Assembly: GCA_034008185.1 (NCBI GenBank)
Contig: CM067109.1
Location: forward strand, 37,976,885 to 38,040,884
Length of the DNA stretch: 64,000 nt
From: Gorsachius magnificus
Lineage: Eukaryota > Chordata > Aves > Pelecaniformes > Ardeidae
Direction: 5' to 3'
Position 1 is the first letter of the stretch; the number at the start of each line of letters is the position of its first letter. The notes below the pieces were generated by a model that saw only the letters and a list, made by a program, of their open reading frames with translations, was not told the DNA's origin and ran no database searches. Made by a program: the position numbers and the translations under genes. This document shows positions 24,481 through 37,805 of this stretch, piece by piece.

Positions 24481-27134
24481 GTGTGGGCATCCTGAATACT
24501 TAAGCACAGCCACAGAGTCACTACTAACAGTTATAGATATACAACAAACCTCAGCTCAACATGTTTGCATTTATTGTCCAGATTTTCGAGGTTGCCAAGC
24601 ACTTTGCAAACAGTAACCAGCATGTCTTTGAAACACTCCAGTACGGTGAGGTGACCGGCACTGCATTTCTCCTTTTACTGAAATAGCAAGGTCAAAATGT
24701 TCCATTTTATGTGGATGCTCAATATAAGACAACTAAAACCTTATTTCAGAAAGTACTTAGTGTTCTATAAAGCTTCATGTTGAAAGCACAGCTCAGGGGT
24801 CCTCCTGCAATTTAGAGGTCTCTGTCAAGCACAGGGAACAGGTGCCAATCATCTATGAAATATCTAATCTAGGTCCCCGTGGCAAAGGCTGAAATAGAGA
24901 AATCCTTACTGCAGTGCTTCCTGCAGGAGGCTCCTTCCCCCTCCCAAAGCTTACCTCCTTGCCTCTATAGCCTGAGCAGCCTCTGCAGCAAAGGGCATGT
25001 GGCTCCTGAATGAAACTAATTTTTTAGCTACTTACCCGCCATCCATGGGCTCTTCTTAATTAAAGTCCCACCCATAGCTCATAATTTTTCAGCTTTTCAA
25101 CTTCTGATGTGATCTGAACAGGGGTGCAACCTAAACATCTATTCTTAATGTCACATGCCAGTGCTCGCTGCTATGTATCTTAGCAGCCTGATTCTAACCC
25201 AGGTATTTATTGAAGTACTAAAAGCACACACCTAAGGAAAATGCCACTGTAAAAGACACACATTAGCAACCACAGCAATGACTAATGTTCTCCATGACTC
25301 CTCTCACTCTTCTGCCACAAGCAGTCTCCCCCCTCCTCCTATCATGGTACCACTCGGCTCCACAGTGCACCCAGGTCACTTCCCTATCCTGGAGCTTTCA
25401 GAAGAACTGAGAGTTTCCATTTCACCCATTTTCTTGACTTTTCCATATCCACTACCATGTGTTTGCAATCTTAAACATATTTTTTTTCCCCCAAATTCTT
25501 AAATAGTGTTTCAGTTGAACTAGAAGCAATGGCATGAGGAATCAGTCTCTGCAGCAACTTGGTACAACTTCACCCACAAAGAGGAAAGTAAAAATATTCA
25601 TACCATACATTCCAGGAAAGACCAGAAAAAGGAGAAGGGATGACTTTTATTGGTCCTATATTCCACACAGAGTTTTCCATCTGAACATCCTAAAACAGAG
25701 GACACAGCCTGAATGCGTTATCATGCTTTATATAACTGAAAGAAAATAGGACATCTGAAAGAAGCACCCAAAATGGCAGCAAGCAGTGGACAATTTTGGT
25801 GAGCCACTACTCTGCAATACCCTAAGTTACAACTTCAGTTGCAACCAGCTGTTGGCTTGACAGAATTTCAAAGAAGCATTCAATATTTCTACAGGATTTT
25901 CTTCTACAAGTGTCATCTACTGTACATACTGCCTTTTTACTTAATTTTCCCTCAGTGGTGTGGTATGGTGGGACATTTCAGTGGTACTAAAATAGAAATG
26001 CCCACTGTTTTTATGGGGACTTGTAACACAAGCCTTTTATTTAAGCCAATCATTTTCTTTTTAGCTTATAGTACTGATGGGAATTCTCTTCTCTCACTTT
26101 CATCAGGGATAGGTGCTTCAATTCATATATGCCTAAAGCTGTGTTTACTGCTAGGAAATATGCCGCCAAACATATTTTGTTGGGACTGGAACAATGACAA
26201 TCCGATCATTCCACAGACTGGAAATGGATGCTGGAACCAGAGCAGTGTAAAATTATTATTTCCAAGATACAGCAGTTAAAACTGGCCTCCAATTTATTTA
26301 GCAATTCATTGCATCACTGAGAGCCTGCACCATATATCGGGTTCAGGCCTCCTTAATGTTGTTGGAGCAGTATCTTCATTTGTATCAAAAGAGCCAAGTG
26401 ATTTCTTCTCCCAGTGTTTTTTCCTCTGTGAATGCACACCTTTTTCTGTCTGATTTCAAACAAGTTTCCAACTGCATTCCAGAGCAATTAGCCATTTATT
26501 AAAAAAAATAATTGCTTTGTGACTTTTGTGGCAAGTAATATATTGCAGTGATATAGACAATAGACATTAGATCAATAATACCCACTAAACACTCGTGGAG
26601 TAACTGTGTCCAAGATAAAAATCTAGATTCTCAGCTGGAGTCAGTTTATGACTGTGATGCGAAAGAAATGCCTGGAGAGCGCTCTGAATTTCAAAGCCTA
26701 TGATGCAAACCAAACAGTAAGAAATCTGCTCTCTGAGCACTACGGTGTTCAGAGATCTTTGCAAACTACTTCTACTTTTCTTGCTCCTGCTGAACCTGTG
26801 ATTATACAATTATGATTCAATTTAGAAATAGAATGATGTATACCTTCTTTCCCTCTAGTACCACAGTCACAATGTATTTAACTCCTCTACCACTCATCTA
26901 TGTAATTCCAGTCCTTCCCCAAAACCTACAGAAATTTAATAAAATAATAAAAGTAGAATTAGATTCTAGCCAGTGTGAAGCCCTGCTCATATTACCTAGG
27001 TCATTTGCTTTCCAGCTGTCCAAATTTCATTGCCACATTTCAGTTTCTACCATTTTAATTACACAAGCACACATTTTGGTCACTCTGAAGTGCTGACATA
27101 CTGAAAACCATGGATAAGCATATAGTACTATTTG
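24481..27134. other. Unique DNA with no gene
   Basis: This stretch contains the longest open frame of the window (25839-26279, plus, 146 codons). Its translation is rich in aromatic and hydrophobic residues, has no recognisable domain, and the length fits chance. No other feature was seen. Confidence 0.6.
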
Positions 27135-27718
27135 TGTCCTGGTTTCAGCTGGGATAGAGTTAATTTTCTTCCCAGTAGCCGGCACAGTGCTGTATTTTAG
27201 ATTTAGGATGCGAAGAATGTTGATGACACACTGATGGGTTAGTTGCTGCTGAGCAGTGCTTACACCAGTCAAGGACTTTTCAGCTTCCCCTGCTCTGCCG
27301 GGGCACAAGAAGTTACGAAGTCGAGCAGGGACACTGCCGGGACAGCTGACCCCAACTGGCCAACGGGCTATTCCAGACCATATGACGCCATGCTCAGCAT
27401 GTAAATGGGGGGAAGAAGAAGGAAGAGGGGGACGTTAGGAGCAATGGCATTTGTCTTCCCAAGTCACTGTTACGCGTGATGGAGCCCTGCTGTCCTGGAG
27501 ATGGCTGAGCACCCGCCTGCTGGTGGGAAGCAGGGAATGAATTCCTTGCTTTGCTTTGCTTGCGCACACAGCCCTTGCTTTCCCTATTAACCTGTCTCTA
27601 TCTCAACCCACGAGTTTTCTCACTTTTACCTTTCCGACTCTCTTCCCCGTCCCACCATGTCAGTGAGTGGCTGTGTGGTGTTTAGCTGCCATCTGGGTTG
27701 AACCATGAGAACCTGACA
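27135..27718 (+). mobile_element. Solo LTR of an avian endogenous retrovirus
   Basis: The element starts with TGTCCTGGTTTCAGCTGGGA and ends in CTGACA, giving the TG...CA ends of a retroviral LTR of about 584 bases. I recognise the opening and the block around TATGACGCCATGCTCAGCAT as a common dispersed LTR of Neoavian genomes. I do not assign a family name. A CRE-like TGACGCCA lies at 27383-27390. The expected TATA box just downstream appears degraded (CATGTAAATGG near 27399-27409). A (CTTTG)n pentamer run lies near 27548-27562, and the block reading TCTCAACCCACGAG follows it. No primer-binding site or retroviral coding sequence flanks it, so it is a solo LTR left by recombination. I found no convincing target-site duplication. 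The last bases (ACCATGAGAACCTGACA) seem to carry a small insertion relative to the form I remember. Confidence 0.88.
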
Positions 27719-30700
27719 ACAATGTCACTCAATATACCTGCTACATTACTCCTAACTTGACAAGCAGGCGAGCAAAACAATCAAAACCAAAATATCTGCA
27801 GTTAAACCAATAATGTAGGCCCTCTACTACTTCCATTGCCTTTCTCAACATACATCTCCTAAAACTTACAAAAACAGTTTTGAAAGGTATTTGTGAAACA
27901 GTGAGATTGCAAGAAGATTATGTTTATTGTTAACATGAGGAAATTTGCATTAACTGATTAGCTATGTTTATGGCTCTAAAGCACAAGGATTCTGTCATTG
28001 ACCCCTTGAAACCTGAATTTCTGATTACTTAAAATTTCCAGAAGCATTTCATTTTCTTGCCTACCATTAGTAGTACTGAATAAGATGTAGCTAGCATAGG
28101 AATAAATGAAATAATTCAGGAAAGTTACATCTGCTTTTTCTTACGTTTAAAGATAACAAATACAATGAATGCAAATCTGCACCAAATTCTTGGTTAGCAT
28201 TTGACCATTTTAGTAAAAGCAGGAAAGCAATTTCCCTTACTCCTTTTTTAATAGAGAATGGGAAGGTAATTTTGAAAGCTCTGCTTTTACTGAAATCAAT
28301 GTGCATCATCTTCACTACATAGACATTGTTGATTAAGTTAACGCTGGCTAAAGGATGATTCGCTCACCACCATACAATTTTTTTGTGCTCGTAGTCTTTT
28401 GCTTGAAGCAGAATAGAAAGAAGAATTTCCAAAAAAAAAATTTAGCACTTATTACATACAAGATATTAAACTACAATCAAGCAGAAGGAATTGACAGCAG
28501 TGCTCAGAGTCGAATACATACATTTTATAGCATGTCCCTCAGGCTGGCTTGTAACCTCTGTGCTACTGACTGGAGACAAAATTTCAAACAGCACTAGGTA
28601 ATGATGAAAGAGGACTACATTTTGAGAGAACCCCAATAAACCATAACACTCAGTTCTCCTCATTTTCCAAATATTGATATAGTGTCCTCTGTCATCCCTG
28701 TAGGAACAGAGAAGAAGAGTCAATAACATAAGGTGTTCCTTCTGTTTCATGTATTGATGCAGATAAAGAACTTTTCAACATACAGCTCACTCCCCTTATA
28801 TGACAGACCATTAAATTTAACCTTGCTGATCCTGTATGGAGTCTAATAATTAGGGGTATTAATATCTAAACGGTGTCCAACTAAAACATAGCTTCAGTCT
28901 TTCAGTCTTAAGCCAAAACCAGCACGACAGGGAGTATTGGAAAAAACCATCACTTCCTTTGATAGCTTCTCTGAATGGCTCATCACCCTCCCTCAAGAAG
29001 ACAAAAATTACCCTTATTTCCTACATGAATTTATCTATTTCAGATTGCAGAAGTTGGTTCTTCCTTTTAGTCCATCTCAGCTGGGTTAAATACTCTGCCT
29101 TTCCCCCTCAGGAAGCTGTCATTCTCTCTAATTTAATTAGTTTCCTCGATGATCTAGATGCACTGAGGTAAAGGCTTCTCACATGAACACATTTTATAAC
29201 ATTACACACTTCACCACATTCTGGAGGATATTTGTTCTGTTGCTTCTTATTCCTTAATTCCTTTTTCAAAACACAACTACAGAACTGTGTACAACACACA
29301 GTATTCTACAACCAGACATACACTTCCCATTTTCTTCTACTCACTGCTCATGTTTACTGATTCCAAAAAAAGCATCTACAGCTGTTTTAAGCATGAAATC
29401 ACTCACTAATAGTTTCTTCTGAGTTTTTGTCAGCTGAAACATCCAGATTTTTTCGAAAACAAGTCCAGCATACTTTTTTTCCATGCCTTTTTTCCTTTGG
29501 AATACAGAAATTATCTGTATTAAAATATGCTGAAATAATACAAAACAGTGTCACTAAATCTAGTTCTTATCCTTATTTACTCTTCTTATAATCTTTATAA
29601 TATTACAGTCAACAATTTTTTAACAATGATAATTTTATTTATTTCCGGGTAATAAAGCCCTGCTCAATGCTGCTATCCATCTAGTACATACTCCAACAAA
29701 TCCAACAGAAATACCACTATTCAAGGTGATATTCTCTGGGACATCAGTTATCCAGCTTTGAATTTGTTTAACACACACTTGATTTATTGATACTGGTTTA
29801 GTGTCCTTTTAAAATTGGAATATCATTGGATAAATGCCATTCAAATATTTATTCTGCAGTTACCTTGAGCAACCAAAATTATAATCTGATTGAACAAGAC
29901 CCGTTTTCCATAGAAAAACATGGAACTTGCTGCATTACAGTTTTGTGTAATCAAATCCAATATCAGGCCTTTCTATTACAGTGCCTAAGGCTGAACTCAG
30001 TTTAACGTTACCCATGCTATGCTTGTCTACTTCAAATAGCTCTCTGAAGTGTTATAATCTTCCACATTTATTAAATATTAACGCTAGCAAGAAAGACATC
30101 TTACCCAGTGGTAATAAACTGTGTACAAATTATCCAAGCCTTCTGCCTAAAGTGTTTATCTTTAAACATTGTTAATTATTATCCTCCTTAGTGGATGAGA
30201 AGGCAGTATGTCATCCTCAGGTGATACCAGCAAATCATCCAATTTATTTTCAGATAAAGAAACGGTTATGAATACTTGTCTCCTCCCCGCATCATCATTT
30301 TACTACATCCATCTATAAATGGACTTTGTCATTCTTTGTCTCCTGTATACATGAAATTTTAAACCTTTTGCCTCTCTTGTCCTTCTTAGTACAATGATTC
30401 TAGATTCCCTTAGGAGTTTTATACATCTATAACTTTTAAGTTTTATAGCAATTTATATTTCTCCCTTTATTTAGATATTGCTTTTATCATTTTAATTGAA
30501 AACTTTGTTTCTCCACTGAAACAGAAGTGGTTAACTAAAATCATCCCCTTTCTCAAACATAGTATTGCAGCTTTTTCACTTCCCCATAAACTGTAAGACC
30601 CAAATTCTTATCCATGTTTTTCCATCAGTTTTATTTATAGTTGTCCTTATCTTTGTTAAATGAGGCTTTTTATAACTTAAAATAAATATTTGACTGCTTA

Positions 30701-31337
30701 GAATTCTCTTCCCTTTTCCTTATATTAGAAGCAAACAGATCATAACTACTGATTTATAAGCCACCAACGAACTTCCAATCCAGTCATAACCTTACCCTAA
30801 TCCATCAGGCTCTAAATGTGACAAACATATTCATGTAACACCGTTAGAGAAAGAAAATCATCATCAGTAGCAATGACTTTATACTAGGACCGCTTGCACA
30901 TCTCTTTCAAATTGAAATTCCACAGTAACAAAAGGTCTCATTATTATATATTCAAAACAGTGCTCAAAGAGTATCTTTTCTTGTTCTTTGTTCTGATTCA
31001 ACAACAGTTAAATATCTCCAGAATTCCAGAATTTAGGCTATAATATTAAACTATAATTGTTACAGCTCCACACTATGTTTTTATTATTTATTCATTTCTT
31101 GAAATCAAGCAATGCCATTTTATCATAGTGCCATGTTCCCCTAACTGTATCTCTAGGCTAGTCCAAATGTTCTGGGTAGAATTTAGCCAATGAACTTGAC
31201 TGGTTGTAATGTTTCGGTACTGATAATTAGTTCCAATCAGGTAGAAATGCCTGCTACAAAAGATTTTTGCACCAGTTGAATTTACAACATCCTTTTGCTT
31301 GTTGTTAATATTTAATGTATTTTTATTCATATTTTTC

Positions 31338-31425
31338 TATTAATTTTCCATTAATTACAGTTAGTCAAAATTGATTAAAAATTAATGGTCAGTATGTTTT
31401 CAATTAATTTATTTAATTTTTATTT
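31338..31425. promoter_or_regulatory. TAAT-rich cluster with inverted CCATTAAT
   Basis: Several ATTAAT/TAATTA words fall within about 90 bases. CCATTAAT (31348-31355) and ATTAATGG (31381-31388) are a perfect eight-base inverted pair. This could be a homeodomain-binding cluster or a nuclear-matrix attachment type AT tract. Chance is a serious alternative because local DNA is very AT-rich. Confidence 0.25.
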
Positions 31426-34400
31426 AACACATTGGTTTATTTTCTAGTCTGTGTCAGACTTGCCTCCCTAGCACTCTTCCTTCCAACTAGACCATCAAGA
31501 CTGCTGCAGGAAGTGTCCAGCTACAAAACCCTTCTCCATTTATAAGACACAGACCAAACCCCCAAATCTTCAAAGATATTTGTCAGATTGAATATTTGAA
31601 TTCGCAGTATTTCCTACCTTCTCTCTTTCTCAGAGAAGAAAGTTGACCACTTTCTTCTCTGCTATCTTTCATAATTTCAAAGCTTTCAACAGACTGCATT
31701 GTGCAACATGCTGACATCTAATTTGCTCCCACTTATACAAAAAATTTGATGAAATTTTCTGAAGACTCCATAATCTGGGCCTAATTGTGCAAGCATAATT
31801 TAAATATTTGGCCCAAAGGGAAACACATACTCCTACTGCATTAAAGTCCTGTTCTGAATTTTCAGTATTTCAATGACAAATCATCAGGCATCTCAATATT
31901 GGTAAGTTTTCTTTGCCCTCTTTGTTGTTTCATCAGGTATTTATTTTCCTCAGGGGATGAGACGTGGTGCATTTACCAGAATAAATATTTCTAGCCAAGT
32001 TGAGTAACCCCTGGTTGTAATGTTTCGCTAGTCAAAAAGTCTATATTTATTTACTCTTAAGTATTTACAGTCACGTTAGTACAGATATTTTTTTTCCAAG
32101 CCACCCATGGCAATGTTTTTTAACCTTTGTTTTCTTTGATACTGCATCACACAGGAATTTGCGTCTCCAAATTACACATTTTCTCCTGTAGTTTGTGCCA
32201 CAACTTGCTCTCTGCAAACCAGAGCTCTGGTCTATCTGTGCTTCAGAATAAAGAACACCACATCAGCTTTAGGAGAGCCAGCAGGAACATAAGTAACAGA
32301 CATCTGCAGAATCAGAACAGGACAAGAGGATTTAAAAGGAGGTTTTCTTCCCAGTGACAACTGTCAATCAAAAAGCATGCTTCTGCTAGGAAAGAATTCA
32401 ATTAAACAGGTTCTCTGCAAACCAAGAATTAGTAGAAAAATCACTTTGAAGTAAATTATTGATACCAAATTATATACTGTATGGGTACCAAACATAAAGA
32501 AATAGTCCCAACTGATAGCCACTATGTAGTAAGTCACTAAAACCACTGTGAGTTCTTGTAAGAAAGACAAGCACACAGTCAGGTCTGTCTTGGTTTTCCA
32601 GTGGACTAGGGTATTGAGAGCACAGCACCTTTCATCTGCACAGATAGTAGAGTCGCAGGAGTGGTGTCTCTGATGCCAGTGCAGTTCTGCTGGCTAAAAA
32701 TGTACTAGATCAGCCAATTTGGCTCTTCTTCTTGAAAATGCTCCTACCCAGAGCAGTGAATTGTTATCCTGAACTGATTCACAGTTTCCCAAATCCATTA
32801 CACTAATATTTCTCAAAGTATGATCTGAAAAAAAACCCCAAAAATACTAACATTTCTGATGCTGCTTATAAATAAAAGTACAGAAAGGATACATGATGGT
32901 CCAAATATTTTAAGGTTTTCCAGTTGGTGTAAAACATCTGGGGACCACATCTCTGTATTTATCTCTTCGCTAGATGCCTGAACCAAACATTTGTTAAATG
33001 GAGAGCATAGTAAACATATTTTCAACGTTCAGGGTGAATACTGGGCTTTCTTTTATTTTCATTGTTTTCAAATTATTCCTTTCTTAATCTGTTTCACTTT
33101 CACCCTGTAAGAAAGACTCAAAACTTGACATTAATTTCATTCTGAAAACATGCCCTCAAGAGATGCCACCACATGAAATAAAATCCTGCGTATAGGGCCG
33201 CTTTTGCCACAGCCTGGGATCTTTCACATATGTGCAAAATGGATGTGAAGTGCTGTCATTCTCAACCAGAGTGGCCACACAAGTGAAAGCGGAGACAGGC
33301 TTGCAGCCTTTAAAAAAAGAGAGCCTAGGTACCACTGGAGGTCTGCAATGGAAAGCAATATTCCTCCCCTCTGGAATATCTACACCACTGGGACCATGCT
33401 GGTGTCGCTGCTGATCAGTGACACTCCTTCTGATGTCTTTAGCCTGCCAGCACTGGTTATGGTCTCCCGCCATAAAACACTGGCACACATAAAATAAAAG
33501 TTCACCATATCTGTAAACCTGTGTTCCACCCCTCATATCACTAACATTGCTGCTTCTTTGTCTTTTCTCACTTCTTTTTCACATCTCTCATTTGCTCAGA
33601 GTTTGTTTCTGCATAGCGGATTTCCTCTTCTTCCGTGACAGAATCGAGATTTAACCCAGGAAACATTTTAACTGGGCTTCTGATGTGATAGGGTTGAAAG
33701 GGAAAACGCTTAAGACAGGAGCATTTCACTAAGAAATTTTGAAAGTAAGCCGTAAGTGAAATAAAATACACGAACTTTAAACAAGATCTTTCCCCTCAGG
33801 ATGGGATGCTGTATTATGTATATCTCCAGTACTCTAACATACATACAAGATTATAAAGACATTTGCCTCATATAAGGTTTGAAGCAGGTAATTTCTGTGT
33901 TTTCTTACACAAAAAAGAGTCTGAAATACTTGATAGACCTCAATGACAACGACTGCTCCGTTTTTTTCAGAGGAACTGATGGGCTACTAGCCAGGGAATA
34001 CTTGAGTCTGTAGGTTCTTATAGTTTACTTTGGAAGTGTGACCTATGAGTTTTTAGTTTTATGTGTGTACATCCATCTCTCACAAATCAACTTCAATTGT
34101 GAAATAGTTTTCCTCTGTGTATACTTAGATAATGAATTCTTCCTGTTGTAAAGTGACCTCTAGAGTCTGAGAACTAGTTTCATTTCAATTTGTGTCAATG
34201 AAATACTTGACAAATTGCTCTATTTAGAGTCACGTATATCCTGGATTTCAGTGCTGTGCATTGCTACCCTTCTGACAAAGATAAATCAGGCTGTAAGTTT
34301 TGCCCTGTGTCTTCATGTCCTGACTGCTATTACAGATATGAGCCCAAAGTGCAGTCACTGTACAAAGTAGGATGCATCACAGTGACACACTATTTACTTT

Positions 34401-34509
34401 CATAAAGATTACAGGCATCATGCAACTTGAAGGCTTTAGAAAGAGCTTTAAACAGAGCATGAAGCCTAGTTAAGGAAAACCAAACACACTAACTAGGTAA
34501 GTGTATACA

Positions 34510-34552
34510 GGGGGGGGGGATTCTGTATTTTTTCTTTTTTTTTTTTTTTTTT
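34510..34552. repeat. Compound homopolymer tract G10 then T18
   Basis: Ten G (34510-34519) are followed after a short linker by a T-rich tract whose longest run is eighteen T (34535-34552). The arrangement mirrors that at 12425-12475. Confidence 0.9.
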
Positions 34553-35189
34553 ATTTAAGTGAATACCAGTTAGATGCACTGTCAGCTCACTTTAGCTGTG
34601 AGGCTATTGATTTAACAGTTTTCATGATACAAAGAGCAATTCTGGAGGGGAGCCATGTCTTCTTCTGTGACTCTGCAGGGTTCTCCTGGAGGAGCCATAA
34701 CCCAATCTTCTTTATTAACCAAAAAACCAAGAAAATTTGTGTACTGTTGATCTGAAGGCAAAGCCTTCATCACAGGGATGATGAAATCATGTGCTTATGA
34801 TTTGCCTTTCCATATGCTGCACTGATAGAAGCCAAAGTTTCTTGGAGCAGCTGCCACTTGTTCTTTTTCTCCTTGCTCCTAAATTATTTGAGCTTCACCT
34901 GTTCCTTTCTCAAATTAGCCCAAAATTGTTTTTCATTTCTAGGCTTATGCCAACAGCAGCAACTGTACCAACTGGTACTTAGGCCTGAGATCAGTGGGCC
35001 ATTCACTTCTGAAATTATGTGTTCTTAATTTCCTTGAATGCAATCAAAGGTTTACAAAATCAGCCCCAGGATTCAAAAAATTAAAATTATTCCTGAGCAA
35101 TATACATGCAATATACAAACAGATACTGTCATATAGTGTAGTATCTGTTCTTATCAGTTTAATATCTGATACGTCCTCAATGAGCTATA

Positions 35190-35508
35190 GGAAAGATGGG
35201 GAAAATCTTTTTAATAGGGCCAGCTGTGACAGGACACGGGGTAATGGTTTTAAACTAAAACAGGGTAGGTTTAGACCAGATATAAGGAAGAAATTCTTTA
35301 CAATGAGGGTGGTAAAACACTGGAACAGGTTGCCCAGAGAGGTAGTGGAGGCCCCGTCCCTGTAAACATTCAAGGCCAGGTTGGATGGGGCTCTGAGCAA
35401 CCTGATCTCTAGTTAGCAGTGTCCCTGCTCACTGCAGGGGGGTTGGACTAGATGACCTCTAGGGGTCCCTTCCAACCCAAAACATTCTATGATTCTATGA
35501 TTTTATGA
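35190..35508 (+). mobile_element. CR1 LINE 3' end with ORF2 C-terminus
   Basis: The + strand encodes the C-terminal end of the CR1 ORF2 protein: residues [12 protein letters not shown], then [15 protein letters not shown] are read in one frame. A non-coding 3' end follows (GGTTGGACTAGATGACCTCT, GGTCCCTTCCAACCC), and the terminal octamers ATTCTATG up to about 35508. A TAA stop replaces the glutamate codon usual after PSL (TCCCTGTAAACATTC), so the reading frame ends early. The copy starts near 35190 and is heavily 5'-truncated. It shares the subfamily-specific 3' core with the 53 kb copy, on the opposite strand. Confidence 0.96.
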
Positions 35509-36929
35509 TATATCTCAGGAACAAAAAAGTATATAATGTCACCTCCAAGAAACTGAGCAGCCAACCAAAACCACAGAAAACTATTTTTATTAAGTAGCCT
35601 GGGATTACATTTAGAAATGGCCTGACTCCAAAATCCTCAGTCAGTGTTAGAGAATTGTTAAAGTTTTCAAGTCCACACACAAATCAAAATCAGAATATTT
35701 TCCTGAAGATTTTTTCTCTTTCTGTTTTTTATTGTGTTAAGCTCTTACTGACGCTAAAACCATCAATAAACTTTTCTTAGACAGTATCAGCTTAGGGAAA
35801 ATTATTATTTAAGATTACAGTTAAATTTCATGTTTATAACTGAAATTCTTTGGTTCAATAAGAGAAAGAATGAAGAGACATGCAGGGGTTGCATGTTTCA
35901 AACTGAAAGTGAGGAAATCGGTCTTTTATACATTTACTCTTCTAATATTTGTGAAGACAGGAGCATGCAGAATTTATAACATAGCGATAATTAGTCCAGA
36001 TACATTTTTATATTTTCAGTCATATTTACTGGGAGACTATCTTATCTTTTCTTTAAATGCCTACTCTTGCCTCTCTAGATTTGGTTTCCCTGTAAAAGGT
36101 TGTTACTCCACATTTGCAAAACAATTCTGATCTGATCTTCTTCAGTAATGCAAGATAGTGGTTTCTAAACCTTCCAGGTTTTAGTTCAGCTCTCATAAAA
36201 GCAGTGGAAAGCCCTCACTTACTTTGTTCAGTGAGAGCTGAATGCATCCTAAAACTTGGAGTAAGTATCTTTGACTGGAGGTTACAAAAAAAATTTCAAT
36301 TTCTAGCTATCATTTATGATCCAACATGATTAAAAGACTCTCAGCCACAATTCAGAATTTCTATGACTTTAGGACAGTTCCTAAAGCAAAAGCCCTAATT
36401 AGCTCCTACAAATAATTATCAGAATTCCTTGTTTATTCATATATAAGCCTTATCATTGTAAGAGGACCTATGAGTAGAATTTTCCATGTGCTTCATTTCA
36501 GGGACTCGCATGCAGCTATTAGTAATAAAGTATCACTATAGGCTCTAAAGAACTGAGGAAGATCAGTGGTGAAATCCATGTTTTATCCATTTAAAAGATA
36601 TCTTACAAAAAAACTTCAATATATATTCCAATTCACCTTGTACAAGGACATTCTGAAAAATATGAGTATCGTTACAAGTAATACTGCTGGTATCACTTTG
36701 CAGAGGAAAAAACCACAAATGCCACAGAACCATGTTTCCTGTAAGTGCAAGTGTTCAGTCTCTTCACACATAGCTGTAGTAAATCAAAGCAGACTCTTAT
36801 GCAGACTGGGTCAGAAAGGAACAGGAAGGAGAACTGAATTTGATGTAATGTTTGCTTTTGGTTTTTTAACTAGGATTTGAATTGAAGATTTTTTAAATGA
36901 TATTGAAGTAAAATTAAGAAAAGGCAAGA

Positions 36930-37230
36930 TGTCATAGGCAGGATCACTAATCAAACACAGCCTAGATAACGTGCGCCATGTCTTGCTCAATGGGAAGTAA
37001 TTACTATAACATTAGCTTTGCAGTGTTTAAACAACAATTTCATAATATTTTTTCTACACTGATTAAATTTTCTCAGCATTTATAATGCATCATTACATCT
37101 GCTTTGTGCACAGATAATGTATAGCATAGCTACTCATTAAAACTTCTCTGCTTTCCTTCATAATTTTTAATAAATTTAATTTGACTCATTTGCATAGTTT
37201 TAAAAAGAATTGTTAGTTCTTTATTAACAC
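36930..37230. promoter_or_regulatory. Candidate conserved non-coding element with octamer
   Basis: The stretch includes the palindrome GTAATTAC (36997-37004), the ten-base palindrome TGTTTAAACA (37024-37033) and the POU octamer ATTTGCAT (37188-37195). It has no simple repeats. The reading is motif-based, with no gene nearby to anchor it. Confidence 0.22.
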
Positions 37231-37788
37231 CATATCCTAGGTGTGAACTGACTAGGCTACCACTTGCCAAAAGCAGGTTTTTTTCAGTTTCAAGGCCTCA
37301 GGGAACTACAGATGCCAGAGGTAAATAAGACTAAGTGCTAGTCACAAACATTGGTATAGTACAGTGGCCCACAGCCAAGCTTCACTGTCGCATGGCGTGA
37401 GCATATGACCTTACTGCCATTCCCCTTGTTGCTATGACATTTTGTCTCATGGGTGCAGTAATGGGGAAAAAAAAAATTCAGACTTCTGGTTCATAATAAG
37501 GTTCATAGATATGCAGGATACTTCAGAGAACAACTAAGGAAATAACCTGTTTAAATTATCTCAAGAAGAGTTTTATATTGTCTCAAGCAAAAAACTACAC
37601 TGACCATTAATCCAAGTGTTGTACAGGATGGTTACTCTGGGCTGACTTCCTGACTCTGGGAAAAAATTCCTCCTATTTTTTTAACGTAAAAAATGAAAAA
37701 GCCTAGCGTATTTCTTTAAACCATTGTGAAGTAGATGATTTCTTTTAATTATTACCCTTGATTTCATCATTAGATGCAAGACTGTACC

Positions 37789-37805
37789 AAAAAAAAAAAA
37801 AAAAA
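37789..37805. repeat. Poly-A run (17 A)
   Basis: An uninterrupted homopolymer. No retrocopy was recognised upstream on the + strand. Confidence 0.85.

Larger units (their letters stand above)
27719..35189. other. Unique, very AT-rich DNA with no gene
   Basis: No gene is supported. The stretch 29400-31450 is particularly AT-rich. The minus-strand frame 33156-33536 (126 codons) has an unfamiliar translation, and its length is within chance. The last frame, starting at 34994, runs into the CR1 copy below. Confidence 0.6.

Noticed and set aside
25839..26279. Longest open frame (146 codons, plus)
   Set aside because: With roughly 6 percent stop codons per position in AT-rich DNA, about one frame of this length is expected in six frames over 64 kb. 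The translation has no known domain.
33156..33536. 126-codon frame on the minus strand
   Set aside because: Unfamiliar translation, no supporting signals, and length within chance.
34994..35365. 123-codon plus-strand frame as a gene
   Set aside because: Its second half is the CR1 ORF2 C-terminus and the first half is unrelated upstream DNA. It is a chance fusion reading into a dead LINE.
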